Origin: GWE2-51-13 sp041736705
GTDB lineage: Bacteria; Bacillota_I; Bacilli_A; Erysipelotrichales; Erysipelotrichaceae
Direction: 5' to 3'
DNA: 64,000 nt
NCBI GenBank assembly: GCA_041736705.1
Contig: JBGSTC010000028.1
Location: 1-64,000 of the forward strand
The position numbers and the translations under genes were made by a program. The notes under the pieces were generated by a model. It was not told where the DNA came from. It ran no database searches and was given only the letters and a program-made list of their open reading frames with translations. Positions 33,633 to 42,292 of this stretch are shown piece after piece. Position 1 is the first letter of the stretch; the number at the start of each line of letters is the position of its first letter.

Positions 33633-34037
33633 ATGTCAAAGTTAAGCATGATTGAGGGAATCGGAGAATCATTCGAATTGAAATTGAAGGAAGCAGGCGT
33701 CGGATCGGTTGAAAAATTATTGGAGGTCGGAGCGAACAAAAAAGGTCGCGATGAACTCGCCGAAAAATCCGGCATCAGCGACAAATTGATCCTCAAATGG
33801 ACCAACCATGCGGATCTTTTCAGAATCAAAGGAATCGCAGGGGAATATGCGGAATTGTTGGAAGCCGCCGGGGTCGATACGGTCGTGGAACTTGCCACCC
33901 GTAAACCGGAGAATCTGACAGCGAAGATCCTTGAAGTCAACAAAGCCAAAGAATTGGTCCGTAAAGTCCCGACCTTGAAACTGGTCGAAGACTGGGTGGA
34001 ACAAGCCAAGAAACTTCCCAGAGCCGTTTTCTACTAA
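33633..34037 (+). CDS. Helix-hairpin-helix (DUF4332-like) protein
   Basis: The start is ATG 33633 behind GAAAGGAG. The 134-residue protein contains two tandem helix-hairpin-helix units: IEGIGESFELKLKEAGVGSVEKLLE near the N-terminus and FRIKGIAGEYAELLEAAGVDTVVELA in the middle (named by their GIG and GIA turns). This is the pattern of DUF4332 proteins. Such HhH pairs usually contact DNA backbone without sequence preference, but many DUF4332 members have no known role. A DUF937 gene follows after 30 bases, probably in the same operon. Confidence 0.7.
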   Translation: MSKLSMIEGIGESFELKLKEAGVGSVEKLLEVGANKKGRDELAEKSGISDKLILKWTNHADLFRIKGIAGEYAELLEAAGVDTVVELATRKPENLTAKILEVNKAKELVRKVPTLKLVEDWVEQAKKLPRAVFY

Positions 34038-34067
34038 CACAGGAAATCTTTCCTACAGGAGGATGTC

Positions 34068-34643
34068 ATGAGTCTATTGGATGGGATTCTTTCCCAACTG
34101 GATCAGGATGAACTGATCGAGAAGTTGGGGAAATCGGTCAACGCGAATCCGGACCAGGTCAAGATACTGGTTCAGGTCGGCATGCCGAGTTTGGTGCAGG
34201 CGCTCAACAAGAACGCGAAATCACCCGAAGGGGCGGCTTCGCTTGCGAAAGCGCTGGATCAACACAAAGACGACAAGGTCGACGATCTTTCGGATTTTCT
34301 CAAGAACGTGGACACCCAAGACGGGGCGAAGATCCTCCAGCATGTCTTAGGTTCCAAAACCAATGCGGTCGAAAAGAACCTTTCGCTCCAAACCGGACTG
34401 CAGGGCAACCAAGTCGGGGCATTGTTGTCGATGTTGGCTCCCTTATTGTTAGGAAGTTTGGGTCAACAGAAGAAGAAACAAGGGATCGACACTTCGGGAC
34501 TTGGCGGATTGCTTGGCGGTCTGCTGGGAGGTTCGGGTGCGGACAACCTTTTAGGTGGACTCTCCGGTCTGCTTGACAGCGACAAAGACGGGGATATGAT
34601 GGATGATGTCGGGGATTTACTCGGCGGATTCTTTAAGAAGTAA
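34068..34643 (+). CDS. DUF937 protein
   Basis: The 191-residue protein has a helical N-terminal domain of about 120 residues with MSLLDGILSQLDQDEL and the later GALLSMLAPLLLGSLG, both typical of DUF937, followed by a Gly/Leu-rich tail made of repeats like LGGLLGGLLGGSG and ending in a Lys-rich motif. Function is unknown in the family. The Gly-rich tail may form a flexible or aggregating region. ACAGGAGG precedes the start. Confidence 0.75.
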   Translation: MSLLDGILSQLDQDELIEKLGKSVNANPDQVKILVQVGMPSLVQALNKNAKSPEGAASLAKALDQHKDDKVDDLSDFLKNVDTQDGAKILQHVLGSKTNAVEKNLSLQTGLQGNQVGALLSMLAPLLLGSLGQQKKKQGIDTSGLGGLLGGLLGGSGADNLLGGLSGLLDSDKDGDMMDDVGDLLGGFFKK

Positions 34644-34648
34644 ACCTA

Positions 34649-34674
34649 GACCGCGACAAACGTCGCGGTCTTTC
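34649..34674 (+). terminator. Terminator after the DUF937 gene
   Basis: GACCGCGAC and GTCGCGGTC pair perfectly around AAAC and are followed by TTTCCTTT. Confidence 0.8.
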
Positions 34675-34701
34675 CTTTGTATCCATCGAAAAAGATTCGG
34701 G

Positions 34702-34707
34702 TATAAT
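34702..34707 (+). promoter_or_regulatory. -10 box for punA-xpt-lacZ
   Basis: TATAAT at 34702-34707 lies 40 bases before punA. TTGTAT at 34677-34682 is the nearest -35-like hexamer but with a long 19-base spacer. Confidence 0.5.
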
Positions 34708-34746
34708 AGAAGTGACAAGTCGCGACGATGCGACGGAGGATCCGCA

Positions 34747-35550
34747 ATGGAACACTACTTCGATAAAATACAGACATGCGCAACGGTGATCCGAAACCGA
34801 TGCGAAACCCTTCCCGAGGTCGCCATCGTTTTGGGGTCGGGTTTGGGCGACATCGTCGACCAACTGGCTAATCCGATCGTCCTGCCCTATGACTCGTTAC
34901 CCTTCTTTCCCCAGTCCACGGTCGTCGGACACAAAGGTCAAATGATCCTGGGCGAACTGAAAGGGAAACCGGTTTTGATCATGGCAGGGAGAACCCATTA
35001 TTACGAAGGGTATACGATGAAGGAAGTGGTTTTCCCGATTTATGTGTTCAAGGCTCTGGGAATCAAGACCTTGATTTTGACCAACGCCTGCGGCGGGATC
35101 AATGAAGACTATCAACCCGGGGACATCGTACTGGTCGAGGATTTCATCAACCTCGCTTTCGACAATCCCCTGATCGGCGTCAACGACGATCGTCTGGGTC
35201 CGCGCTTCCCCGACATGAGCGAACCGTTCAGTTTCAAGTTGATCGAAAAGATGAAACGCATCCAGCCTGACCTTAAGCAGGGGACCTATGGTTTCTTCAG
35301 CGGTCCCTATTACGAAACACGTGCCGAGATCCAAGCCTTCAAACGCATGGGTTGCGATTTGATCGGCATGAGCACCGTCCCCGAGACCATCGCAGCCAAT
35401 CATTGCGGTATGGAAGTACTAGCCTTCTCCGTCGTCACCAACATGGCGACAGGCATCCAGAAAGTCAAACACGACCACCAACGCGTCCTCGATACCGCCG
35501 TCCTCGCTTCGGCGAAACTCAAAACCCTTCTTTTGGCTTGGTTCGACTGA
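34747..35550 (+). CDS. punA: Purine nucleoside phosphorylase
   Basis: The start is ATG 34747 behind GGAGGATCC; the larger open frame upstream overlaps the previous gene and its terminator. The 267-residue protein is a trimeric-type PNP with VLGSGLGDIVD at the phosphate site, GRTHYYEGY, TNACGGIN and the purine-site segment MGCDLIGMSTVPE to FSVVTNMATG. It splits inosine and guanosine with phosphate into base and ribose-1-phosphate. It is directly joined to xpt. Confidence 0.92.
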   Translation: MEHYFDKIQTCATVIRNRCETLPEVAIVLGSGLGDIVDQLANPIVLPYDSLPFFPQSTVVGHKGQMILGELKGKPVLIMAGRTHYYEGYTMKEVVFPIYVFKALGIKTLILTNACGGINEDYQPGDIVLVEDFINLAFDNPLIGVNDDRLGPRFPDMSEPFSFKLIEKMKRIQPDLKQGTYGFFSGPYYETRAEIQAFKRMGCDLIGMSTVPETIAANHCGMEVLAFSVVTNMATGIQKVKHDHQRVLDTAVLASAKLKTLLLAWFD

Positions 35551-36156
35551 ATGGATACACTGAAACGGCGCATCCGAGAGGATGGAAGGATTCTCCCCGG
35601 ACAAGTCATCAAAGTCGACGGCTTTCTCAACCATCAACTCGACATCGCCCTAATCCAGGAGATGGGCGAAGAATTCCACCGGTTATTCAAGAGCGTTCAT
35701 GTGGATAAGATCCTGACCATCGAAGCGTCCGGGATCGCGATCGCAGCGATCAGCGCCCAATCTTTCAAAGTCCCCGTGGTCTTTGCGAAGAAGAGCGAAT
35801 CCAAAATTTTGGATCAAGATACCTACACCTGTACGGTCCATTCCTACACGAAAAACCGCAGTTACCCCGTCCATGTGGCGAAAACCTTCCTCCATGAGAA
35901 TGAAAACATCCTCATCATCGATGATTTCCTCGCCAAAGGACAGGCGGTCCTCGGTTTGGTCGATATCGTCAATCAAGCCGGAGCAAGGGTGGTCGGGATC
36001 GGGATCGTCATCGAAAAGGGATTCCAGGACGGAGGGAAGTTGATCCGCGAACAACACCTGAACCTTCACTCCCTCGCCATCATCGATTCGATCGAAGACG
36101 GCGTCCTGCGGTTTCGCGAATCGTCGCATCCCGACACGAAAGGATCTTCCCTATGA
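35551..36156 (+). CDS. xpt: Xanthine phosphoribosyltransferase
   Basis: The start codon directly follows the punA stop. The 201-residue protein is close to Xpt, with MDTLKRRIREDGRILPGQVIKVDGFLNHQLD at the start (the segment GRILPG to NHQLD is diagnostic) and the PRPP-binding motif ILIIDDFLAKGQA. It converts xanthine (and perhaps guanine) with PRPP to the nucleotide, completing salvage of bases released by PunA. It overlaps the lacZ start by four bases. No purine riboswitch is seen upstream of the operon, unlike many xpt genes of Bacillota. Confidence 0.9.
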   Translation: MDTLKRRIREDGRILPGQVIKVDGFLNHQLDIALIQEMGEEFHRLFKSVHVDKILTIEASGIAIAAISAQSFKVPVVFAKKSESKILDQDTYTCTVHSYTKNRSYPVHVAKTFLHENENILIIDDFLAKGQAVLGLVDIVNQAGARVVGIGIVIEKGFQDGGKLIREQHLNLHSLAIIDSIEDGVLRFRESSHPDTKGSSL

Positions 36157-39100
36157 ACACAAACGTAGCGAATCATCTCAATCCCCGACTCATCCAAATC
36201 AATAAACAAGCCCCGCATTTCGAAGCGGTTTCCTACACGACACCTGAATCTTTCGAACGAGGTGTTTCTTCTTCGCTGATCGACCTCAACGGCGAGTGGG
36301 CATTCAAGTTCTATCCTACCCCCGAGAACGTCCATTCGGGATTGTTTTCAAGCGACCCTTTGGATGCGCTGGATACGATCGAGGTCCCGGGCGTGATGGA
36401 ACTGCAAGGCTACGGGAAACCCTATTATCTGGCAATGAGCTATCCTCCCCAAGTGAATGTGAAAAAGGCAAGCATTCCCTCGATCTCCGCAAGCGATAAT
36501 CCGACCGGTCTGTATCTTCGCGACTTCGACATCCCGACCCATTTCATGGGTCAGCGCGTGTTCATCCGTTTCAACGGTGCGAAAAGCCTGCTTGAAGTCT
36601 CGATCAACGGACACTTCGTCGGACTCTCCAAAGGATCGATGACCCCGCATGAATTCGAAATCACACCATACATCCACGAAGGGATCAACCGGGTCGGCGC
36701 GATGGTCGTCAAATACAGCGATGCGACCTATCTTGAAGACCAGGACATGTGGTTTCTGTCGGGGATCTATCGGGATGTGGAACTGTTCTGTGAACCTCTG
36801 AATTATATCCAAGACGCGTTCGCCTTCTGCGAATTCGAAGTGGACGCGAAAGCGGCGAATCTTCACCTTAACGTCGAAATCGCAGCGGAAGAGATGAAAT
36901 CCATGAGACTGAAAGCCACCTTGGTCAAAGACAAAACGATTTTATTGTTTGATCAGAAGATCGACGAGCGTAGAATCTCAATTACCCAGCGGATCGAGGA
37001 TGTGGAAGGATGGACGGCCGAGACCCCGAACCTGTACGAAATCCGACTCGAACTCTTTCAAGATAAACAATTCATCCAAGGGAAGAAATTCGACTATGGC
37101 TTCCGACAGACCGAAATCGTCGACGGGATTTTCCTCGTCAACAAGAAGCCGATCAAACTCAAAGGGGTGAACCGTCACGATTTCCATCCCGTGAAAGGAT
37201 GGGCGATCGATAAGCTTACCCGTGAAACCGATATCCGGATCATGAAGTCCCACAACATCAACGCAATCCGGACTTCCCATTACCCCAATGACCGACACCT
37301 CTATGAACTCTGCGACCGTTACGGCCTCTATGTGATCGACGAGGCGGATTTAGAGACCCACGGGGTCCGTACCTTCCTCCCCAAGGATGATCCGCGATGG
37401 TTGGATGCGATGATCGACCGCGGGATCAGGATGGTAAAACGCGACCGCAACCACGCCTGTATCGTGATGTGGTCGCTGGGGAACGAAGCGGGTTTCGGGA
37501 CCAACTTCATCGCGATGAAGAAAGCGATGAAGGAAGCGGACGCGACGCGTCCCTTCCACTACGAAGGGGATCCCACCCTCAAACTATCGGATGTGAAAAG
37601 CATGATGTACCCCGATCCCAAACTACTGAAACGTTATGGGGAAAAAGAAGACATCCTCCCCAGGACTCCGATGGATTACGTCATGAAAGGCATGTTGTCG
37701 AAATTCTACCATGCCAGGAAAGATTATGAAAACCTACCGGTCATGGTTTGCGAATACGCCCATTGCATGGGCAATTCGCTGGGCAACCTCAAGGAACATG
37801 TCGATCTCTTCGATGCCTATCCCAATCTTCTGGGAGGATTCATCTGGGATTTCGTAGACCAGGCGATTGAAAAAAAGGATCGGCACGGACATCCGATCTT
37901 CCTTTACGGCGGGGATTTCGACGAAGAGAAAACCAACGGACCGTTTTGCGCCAACGGGCTGATCGCAGCCGATCGTTCCCTTCATCCGGCGATCAGCGAG
38001 GTGAAGAAAGTCTATGCGAACCTCGCGATCATAAAAGACGAAGACAAACTGATCATCCGTAATAAAAACGTGTTTGTTACGACGGACGAGTACCGTTTCA
38101 TATTGAGAAAATTCGTGGAAGGTAAACTCGACATCGAAACGGAACTCATCGTCCCGACGATCCCTCCCTTACGCCAAGCATCGGTCAAACTCCCCGAAGA
38201 CTATCTTAAAAAAGAAATCGACCATGACATCCTGCTTGAAGTCGATGTCTTGGAAAAATTCGACCGTTTATGGTGTTCAGAGGGTCACGAAGTCACCTTC
38301 TTCCAGTTCGAAGAAAGAAGAGACCGCAACCGACACATCGCCCCATCAAGCTATCAGGCGCCGGATGTGATCGATACCTCGACGAACCTGGAAATCATCG
38401 CCGGTAAGATGCGCTATGTCTTCGATAAAGTCCACGGGCTCTTGGAGTTCTGTTCGGACAATGAAGAGAACCTCTTCGAATATCCCCTGGACTATAATTT
38501 CTCGCGCGCCGACATCGACAACGACCGGATGTTGGAGATGTGGGCACCCATCCTGCGTCATTTCAACCTCAACCGAAGATGGGACTACAACGTCTCGATG
38601 TTGAGGGCGAAGAAGTTCGACGTCGTGCTTGAAGACCATGACGTTTTGGTCACCATCCGACATAAACTCCCCGACGTCAGATCCATGATCACGACCTATC
38701 GTTTCTATGGGAACGGCACCGTCGACATCAAACTCGAACTCACCCCCAAGAAAGAAATCATGCGGGTCGGAATGAACCTGACATTGTCAAACCTCTTCGA
38801 CACCGTCACGTTCTATGGGAAAGGTCCGCAAGAAAACTATCGCGACCGCAACACCGGGGCGAAAGTCGGCATCCATACCGGGAATCTCTTCGAGTTCATC
38901 CACCACTACATGCGACCCAGCGAGAACGGAAACCATACGGAAGTCCGTCATCTGAGCGTTAAATCGAAAATGAAATCCTTTGTTTTCGAAGCCTTGTCCA
39001 ACGACCTTCTCAATACCTCCGTCTGGCCGTATACCCAGAGTGAACTCGGCAGCGCCCGACACATCCATGATTTACCTATCCCCCATGTGACCACCGTCAA

Positions 39101-39224
39101 CATCGACCTGGGTCAACGTGGCGTAGGAGGGGACTCGCCCATGAACGGGGGGGTTTTGAAAGAATACCGAATGAAAAAGAATGTGACTTATATCCTCCAT
39201 TATCGGATGCATATCGAAAAATAA
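36153..39224 (+). CDS. lacZ: Beta-galactosidase, glycoside hydrolase family 2
   Basis: The 1023-residue protein matches long LacZ-type enzymes. The jelly-roll domain has NGEWAFKFYPTPE, the barrel has GVNRHDFHPVKG, the acid/base is Glu445 in WSLGNEAGFG and the nucleophile Glu534 in CEYAHCMGNSLG. The C-terminal small-chain domain is present with GKGPQENYRDR. It hydrolyses lactose or other beta-galactosides. The start ATGA overlaps the xpt stop, so it is translated from a purine-salvage transcript, which is unusual. The nearby GPH symporter may supply the substrate. Confidence 0.92.
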   Translation: MNTNVANHLNPRLIQINKQAPHFEAVSYTTPESFERGVSSSLIDLNGEWAFKFYPTPENVHSGLFSSDPLDALDTIEVPGVMELQGYGKPYYLAMSYPPQVNVKKASIPSISASDNPTGLYLRDFDIPTHFMGQRVFIRFNGAKSLLEVSINGHFVGLSKGSMTPHEFEITPYIHEGINRVGAMVVKYSDATYLEDQDMWFLSGIYRDVELFCEPLNYIQDAFAFCEFEVDAKAANLHLNVEIAAEEMKSMRLKATLVKDKTILLFDQKIDERRISITQRIEDVEGWTAETPNLYEIRLELFQDKQFIQGKKFDYGFRQTEIVDGIFLVNKKPIKLKGVNRHDFHPVKGWAIDKLTRETDIRIMKSHNINAIRTSHYPNDRHLYELCDRYGLYVIDEADLETHGVRTFLPKDDPRWLDAMIDRGIRMVKRDRNHACIVMWSLGNEAGFGTNFIAMKKAMKEADATRPFHYEGDPTLKLSDVKSMMYPDPKLLKRYGEKEDILPRTPMDYVMKGMLSKFYHARKDYENLPVMVCEYAHCMGNSLGNLKEHVDLFDAYPNLLGGFIWDFVDQAIEKKDRHGHPIFLYGGDFDEEKTNGPFCANGLIAADRSLHPAISEVKKVYANLAIIKDEDKLIIRNKNVFVTTDEYRFILRKFVEGKLDIETELIVPTIPPLRQASVKLPEDYLKKEIDHDILLEVDVLEKFDRLWCSEGHEVTFFQFEERRDRNRHIAPSSYQAPDVIDTSTNLEIIAGKMRYVFDKVHGLLEFCSDNEENLFEYPLDYNFSRADIDNDRMLEMWAPILRHFNLNRRWDYNVSMLRAKKFDVVLEDHDVLVTIRHKLPDVRSMITTYRFYGNGTVDIKLELTPKKEIMRVGMNLTLSNLFDTVTFYGKGPQENYRDRNTGAKVGIHTGNLFEFIHHYMRPSENGNHTEVRHLSVKSKMKSFVFEALSNDLLNTSVWPYTQSELGSARHIHDLPIPHVTTVNIDLGQRGVGGDSPMNGGVLKEYRMKKNVTYILHYRMHIEK

Positions 39225-39243
39225 GAGCCCTCGCGGCTCTTAT
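39221..39243. terminator. Bidirectional terminator between lacZ and the metallopeptidase
   Basis: ATAAGAGCC and GGCTCTTAT pair around CTCGC; both stop codons of the convergent genes are inside the stem. Confidence 0.75.
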
Positions 39244-40076
39244 TTCATGATTGAGAGTGTCGTGGCGTTGAACGTATCGCCATGATCCAAATCCCCGTAT
39301 TGGAAACCTTTACGGAACCATCGCATCCTCTGTTCGGAGGTGCCGTGGGTGAAACTATCCGGCACGACATAGCCTTGCGACTGTTTCTGGATCGTATCGT
39401 CGCCGACCGCGGATGCGGCGGCCAAGGCTTCATCGATGTCGCCTTCTTCAAGATAGCCATACCCTTGGACGTAATACGCCCACACCCCCGCAAGATAATC
39501 GGCCTGCAGTTCCAAACGGACGGATAAAGCATTGTATTCGGTCTCGCTCACCGTTTTCCGCAATTCTTCCATTTGCTTGATGATCCCGAGTTGGTTTTGG
39601 ACATGATGTCCGACTTCATGGGCGATGACATAGGCCATCGCGAAATCACCCGGCGCGTTAAACCGTTTTTCCAGTTCATCGAAGAACACCAGGTCGATGT
39701 AGATCTTCTCGTCCCCCGGGCAATAGAACGGTCCGGTCGCCGAAGACGCGTTCCCGCAGGCGGATTGAACCGACCCGCTGAAGATTACCAGATACGGTTC
39801 ACGATAATCCTCCCCGTAATCGTCGAACACATCGCTCCACACCCGTTCCGTATCCGCCAATACGACCGAAACGAACTCCGTCAATTCCGCCTCGCGGGCT
39901 TCACTCAGCGGACTGCCATTATTTTGATTGAATAGACCATTCAGTAAAGCGGAAGGGTCTCCGGTCAACAGCGTATAGGCGATTAAAACGATGAACCCCA
40001 ACCCCCCGATCGCCGCACCTCTTCCTCCGCTTGCGGTACTCACCCGCCCGCTGCCTGTTCGTCCTTGCCAACGCAT
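39240..40076 (-). CDS. YpfJ-type putative neutral zinc metallopeptidase
   Basis: The 278-residue protein starts with a Gly/Arg-rich MRWQGRTGSGRVSTASG, one membrane segment (about 23-37), and an outer domain containing the zinc motif HEVGHHVQNQLG near residue 155 and the C-terminal ELQADYLAGVWAYY, which supplies the third zinc ligand. This is the YpfJ (neutral zinc metallopeptidase) family, whose substrate is not established. The Cys-containing FYCPGDEKIYID segment is also typical. AAAGGATG precedes the start. Confidence 0.85.
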   Translation of the reverse strand: MRWQGRTGSGRVSTASGGRGAAIGGLGFIVLIAYTLLTGDPSALLNGLFNQNNGSPLSEAREAELTEFVSVVLADTERVWSDVFDDYGEDYREPYLVIFSGSVQSACGNASSATGPFYCPGDEKIYIDLVFFDELEKRFNAPGDFAMAYVIAHEVGHHVQNQLGIIKQMEELRKTVSETEYNALSVRLELQADYLAGVWAYYVQGYGYLEEGDIDEALAAASAVGDDTIQKQSQGYVVPDSFTHGTSEQRMRWFRKGFQYGDLDHGDTFNATTLSIMK

Positions 40077-40131
40077 GACGTCACATCCTTTCCGTCATTA
40101 TCTGTTTCTATTGTATCACTTCTTCGCTTTT

Positions 40132-40159
40132 TTCAGTGCATTTGTAATTGTGCTATAAT
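40132..40159 (+). promoter_or_regulatory. Promoter of the baeRF-pilus operon
   Basis: TTCAGT (40132-40137) and TATAAT (40154-40159, extended by TGC) with 16-base spacing lie 55 bases before the first start. Confidence 0.6.
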
Positions 40160-40213
40160 GAAACCAAAGAATAGGCTAGTAGCGCTTTTGCGAATCGCGG
40201 AAGGAGGATGGGT

Positions 40214-41338
40214 ATGATACCAATCCGTAAAGCAGAAGTCGAAGACTTATTGAACCATGAGCATCGTCCGTGCATCACCTTGGTGGTTTCGCCCGGAGTC
40301 AAGGAAGTCGGTTTGGCGACCGGGGTCGCCGCGTATCGCGCATTGGTCAGGGATGCCTTGAAACAATGCGAACGTTATCATTTGGGACAGATCGAAACCG
40401 AAGCGTTGTTTGAACCCTTGAACGCGCTGGAAAAAGATACGATCTTCTGGCAGGAACACCAACACACCGTTTTGATCTATCGAAGCGGAGATCTCTTCAG
40501 GGTGGAACATCGGATCGCACAGTGGGAAAGCCGTGCGATCGTCGACGATGTCTTCCATCTTCGCCATTTGGTCGCCGACCGTAACCTCGATGTGAACTAT
40601 CACGTGTTGGTCGTCGCCAAAAACAAAGCCGAACTTTATCGAGGGAACTTGGAATCGTTGATACTCAACGACACGAAGCTTGTCCAATCGAAGAAGGAAA
40701 TCACGGAAGCTTCCGACAACATGCGGCAGCAGTTCCACAGCGCCGCATCCCCCGCCCACCGGGGATCGGGTTCAAACGCGTTTTATACCGGGGCGGGCGA
40801 AGACAACGATGAAGCCAGACAAGACCAGATACGCTATTTGAAAGCGTTGGACGAGGAAGTCGTCACCGTGTTAGGAAAATCGCGGGATCCCTTGGTGTTG
40901 GTCGGCGTCGAAGAGACGATGGCGCGCTATCGGAAATTTTCGGATTATCCCAATGTGTCGATCGAATCCTTGCGTTATCAAGAGGAATACAAAGACATCG
41001 CGAAACTGCATCGGGATACCTTGGAAGTGATCAAAAAAGAAGTCGGGGATCCCAAAGCCGAACTCGTGGCTAAAATCAATGAAGAGATCGACCATCCCAA
41101 CGGGAAAGTCGTCGCGGGCTTGGAGAGTTTATTGGCGGTCGCGGAAGAAGGCCGGATCCACAGCATAATGATCGCGGTGGACCAGCAATCGATCCGTGGC
41201 TATTTCGACCCCGTTTTACTGAAGGTCGTCGAAGACGACCAGGGCGAAGACCTCGTCGAAAGACTGGTTCGCAACGCCTTGGATCAAGGCGCGTCCATCT
41301 ATAGCGCCCAGGAGACCCTCGCTTATTTACGATATTAA
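40214..41338 (+). CDS. baeRF (bacterial archaeo-eukaryotic release factor-like) protein
   Basis: I chose ATG 40214, 6 bases after AAGGAGG, over ATG 40208, which is too close to it. The 374-residue protein has the baeRF layout: an N-terminal domain with PCITLVVSPG, a middle domain with YHVLVVAKNKAELYRG, and a C-terminal L7Ae/eRF1-like domain with VLVGVEETMARYRKFSDYPN. Proteins of this group resemble eRF1/Pelota and are suspected to act at ribosomes under stress, but their role is not settled. It stands first in what looks like one operon with pilus-like genes, 18 bases before the next gene. Confidence 0.75.
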   Translation: MIPIRKAEVEDLLNHEHRPCITLVVSPGVKEVGLATGVAAYRALVRDALKQCERYHLGQIETEALFEPLNALEKDTIFWQEHQHTVLIYRSGDLFRVEHRIAQWESRAIVDDVFHLRHLVADRNLDVNYHVLVVAKNKAELYRGNLESLILNDTKLVQSKKEITEASDNMRQQFHSAASPAHRGSGSNAFYTGAGEDNDEARQDQIRYLKALDEEVVTVLGKSRDPLVLVGVEETMARYRKFSDYPNVSIESLRYQEEYKDIAKLHRDTLEVIKKEVGDPKAELVAKINEEIDHPNGKVVAGLESLLAVAEEGRIHSIMIAVDQQSIRGYFDPVLLKVVEDDQGEDLVERLVRNALDQGASIYSAQETLAYLRY

Positions 41339-41356
41339 CAGAAACGGATAGGAAAC

Positions 41357-42277
41357 ATGCGACTGCGAAGAAGAAGGATGTGGATCCAAATCACAATCGG
41401 GGTAACGGTCATCGTCATTGCGGTGGCCGTTACGTTGCGTTTTGCCAACCCGTTGCGCTCCTATCCTTCCAAAGGAAAGCCGTCGCCGAAACCGACGATC
41501 CAGGATGTCCGTTTGCCAAGTCAGCCCGGTACATCGGTCTATGAGAAAAGCGGCTACACGATCGACTACAGCCATGCCGACCAAGGCTACATCAGCGTGA
41601 TCGGACCGCAAGACGATAAAATCAAAAAAGTACAAGTTCTGTTCGACGGGTTTACCTATACCTATGACTTAGGGTCGGATCGCTATACGATCCTACCCCT
41701 ACAAAAAGGGACGGGGGAATACACCGTACGAACGATGAGGAATACTTCGGGGAACGCCTATACGGTGACGGCGTCCACAGTGATCAGCGCCACCGTGGCG
41801 GACGATTTGACGATCTACCTTTATCCCAACCAGATCGTGGATTACGACCTTCAGACGCTGGCCGTCAATAAATCCTTCGAGATCACCCAGGAAGATGAAT
41901 CCGACATCCAGCGCGTGCATACGATCTACCGCTATGTCATCGACTTGCTGAGCTACGACCAAGCCAAGGCGGACCGGGCGAAGGACATCTTCATGCTTCC
42001 GAACCTCGATGAAACCCTGACCAGCAAGAAAGGCATCTGTTTCGACTATGCGGCGCTGATGACCGCGATGCTTCGGGTCCAAGGGATCCCGACCCGCTTG
42101 ATCACAGGGTATACGGACATCGCCTATCATGCCTGGGTCGAGATCTATCTGGTCGATGTGGGATGGATCAATCCCAAGATCTACTTCGAATCTAAGGTCT
42201 GGAAACGGGTCGATCCGACCTTCGACGATTCATTCGGGATTTATTTCGGGGACTATCAGACGAAGTATACATACTAG
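41357..42277 (+). CDS. Membrane-anchored transglutaminase-like protein
   Basis: The 306-residue protein has one N-terminal membrane segment (about residues 9-29), a beta-rich spacer of about 130 residues, and a C-terminal transglutaminase/cysteine-protease fold. The triad is visible: Cys in SKKGICFDYA, His in AYHAWVEIY and Asp in RVDPTFDD. The core faces outside the cell. Such domains crosslink or cleave peptides at the surface. It lies 15 bases before the PilC-like gene, so it may process or crosslink pseudopilins or the giant surface protein downstream. Confidence 0.78.
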   Translation: MRLRRRRMWIQITIGVTVIVIAVAVTLRFANPLRSYPSKGKPSPKPTIQDVRLPSQPGTSVYEKSGYTIDYSHADQGYISVIGPQDDKIKKVQVLFDGFTYTYDLGSDRYTILPLQKGTGEYTVRTMRNTSGNAYTVTASTVISATVADDLTIYLYPNQIVDYDLQTLAVNKSFEITQEDESDIQRVHTIYRYVIDLLSYDQAKADRAKDIFMLPNLDETLTSKKGICFDYAALMTAMLRVQGIPTRLITGYTDIAYHAWVEIYLVDVGWINPKIYFESKVWKRVDPTFDDSFGIYFGDYQTKYTY

Positions 42278-42292
42278 GAGGAGGGAAAAACA

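Noticed and set aside
34603..34746. Upstream extension of punA in the same frame
   Set aside because: It would overlap the DUF937 gene end, a terminator and the -10 box; ATG 34747 has a proper ribosome site.
34675..34746. Purine riboswitch before punA-xpt
   Set aside because: The leader after the -10 box is about 35 bases, too short for the aptamer, and the conserved core is missing.
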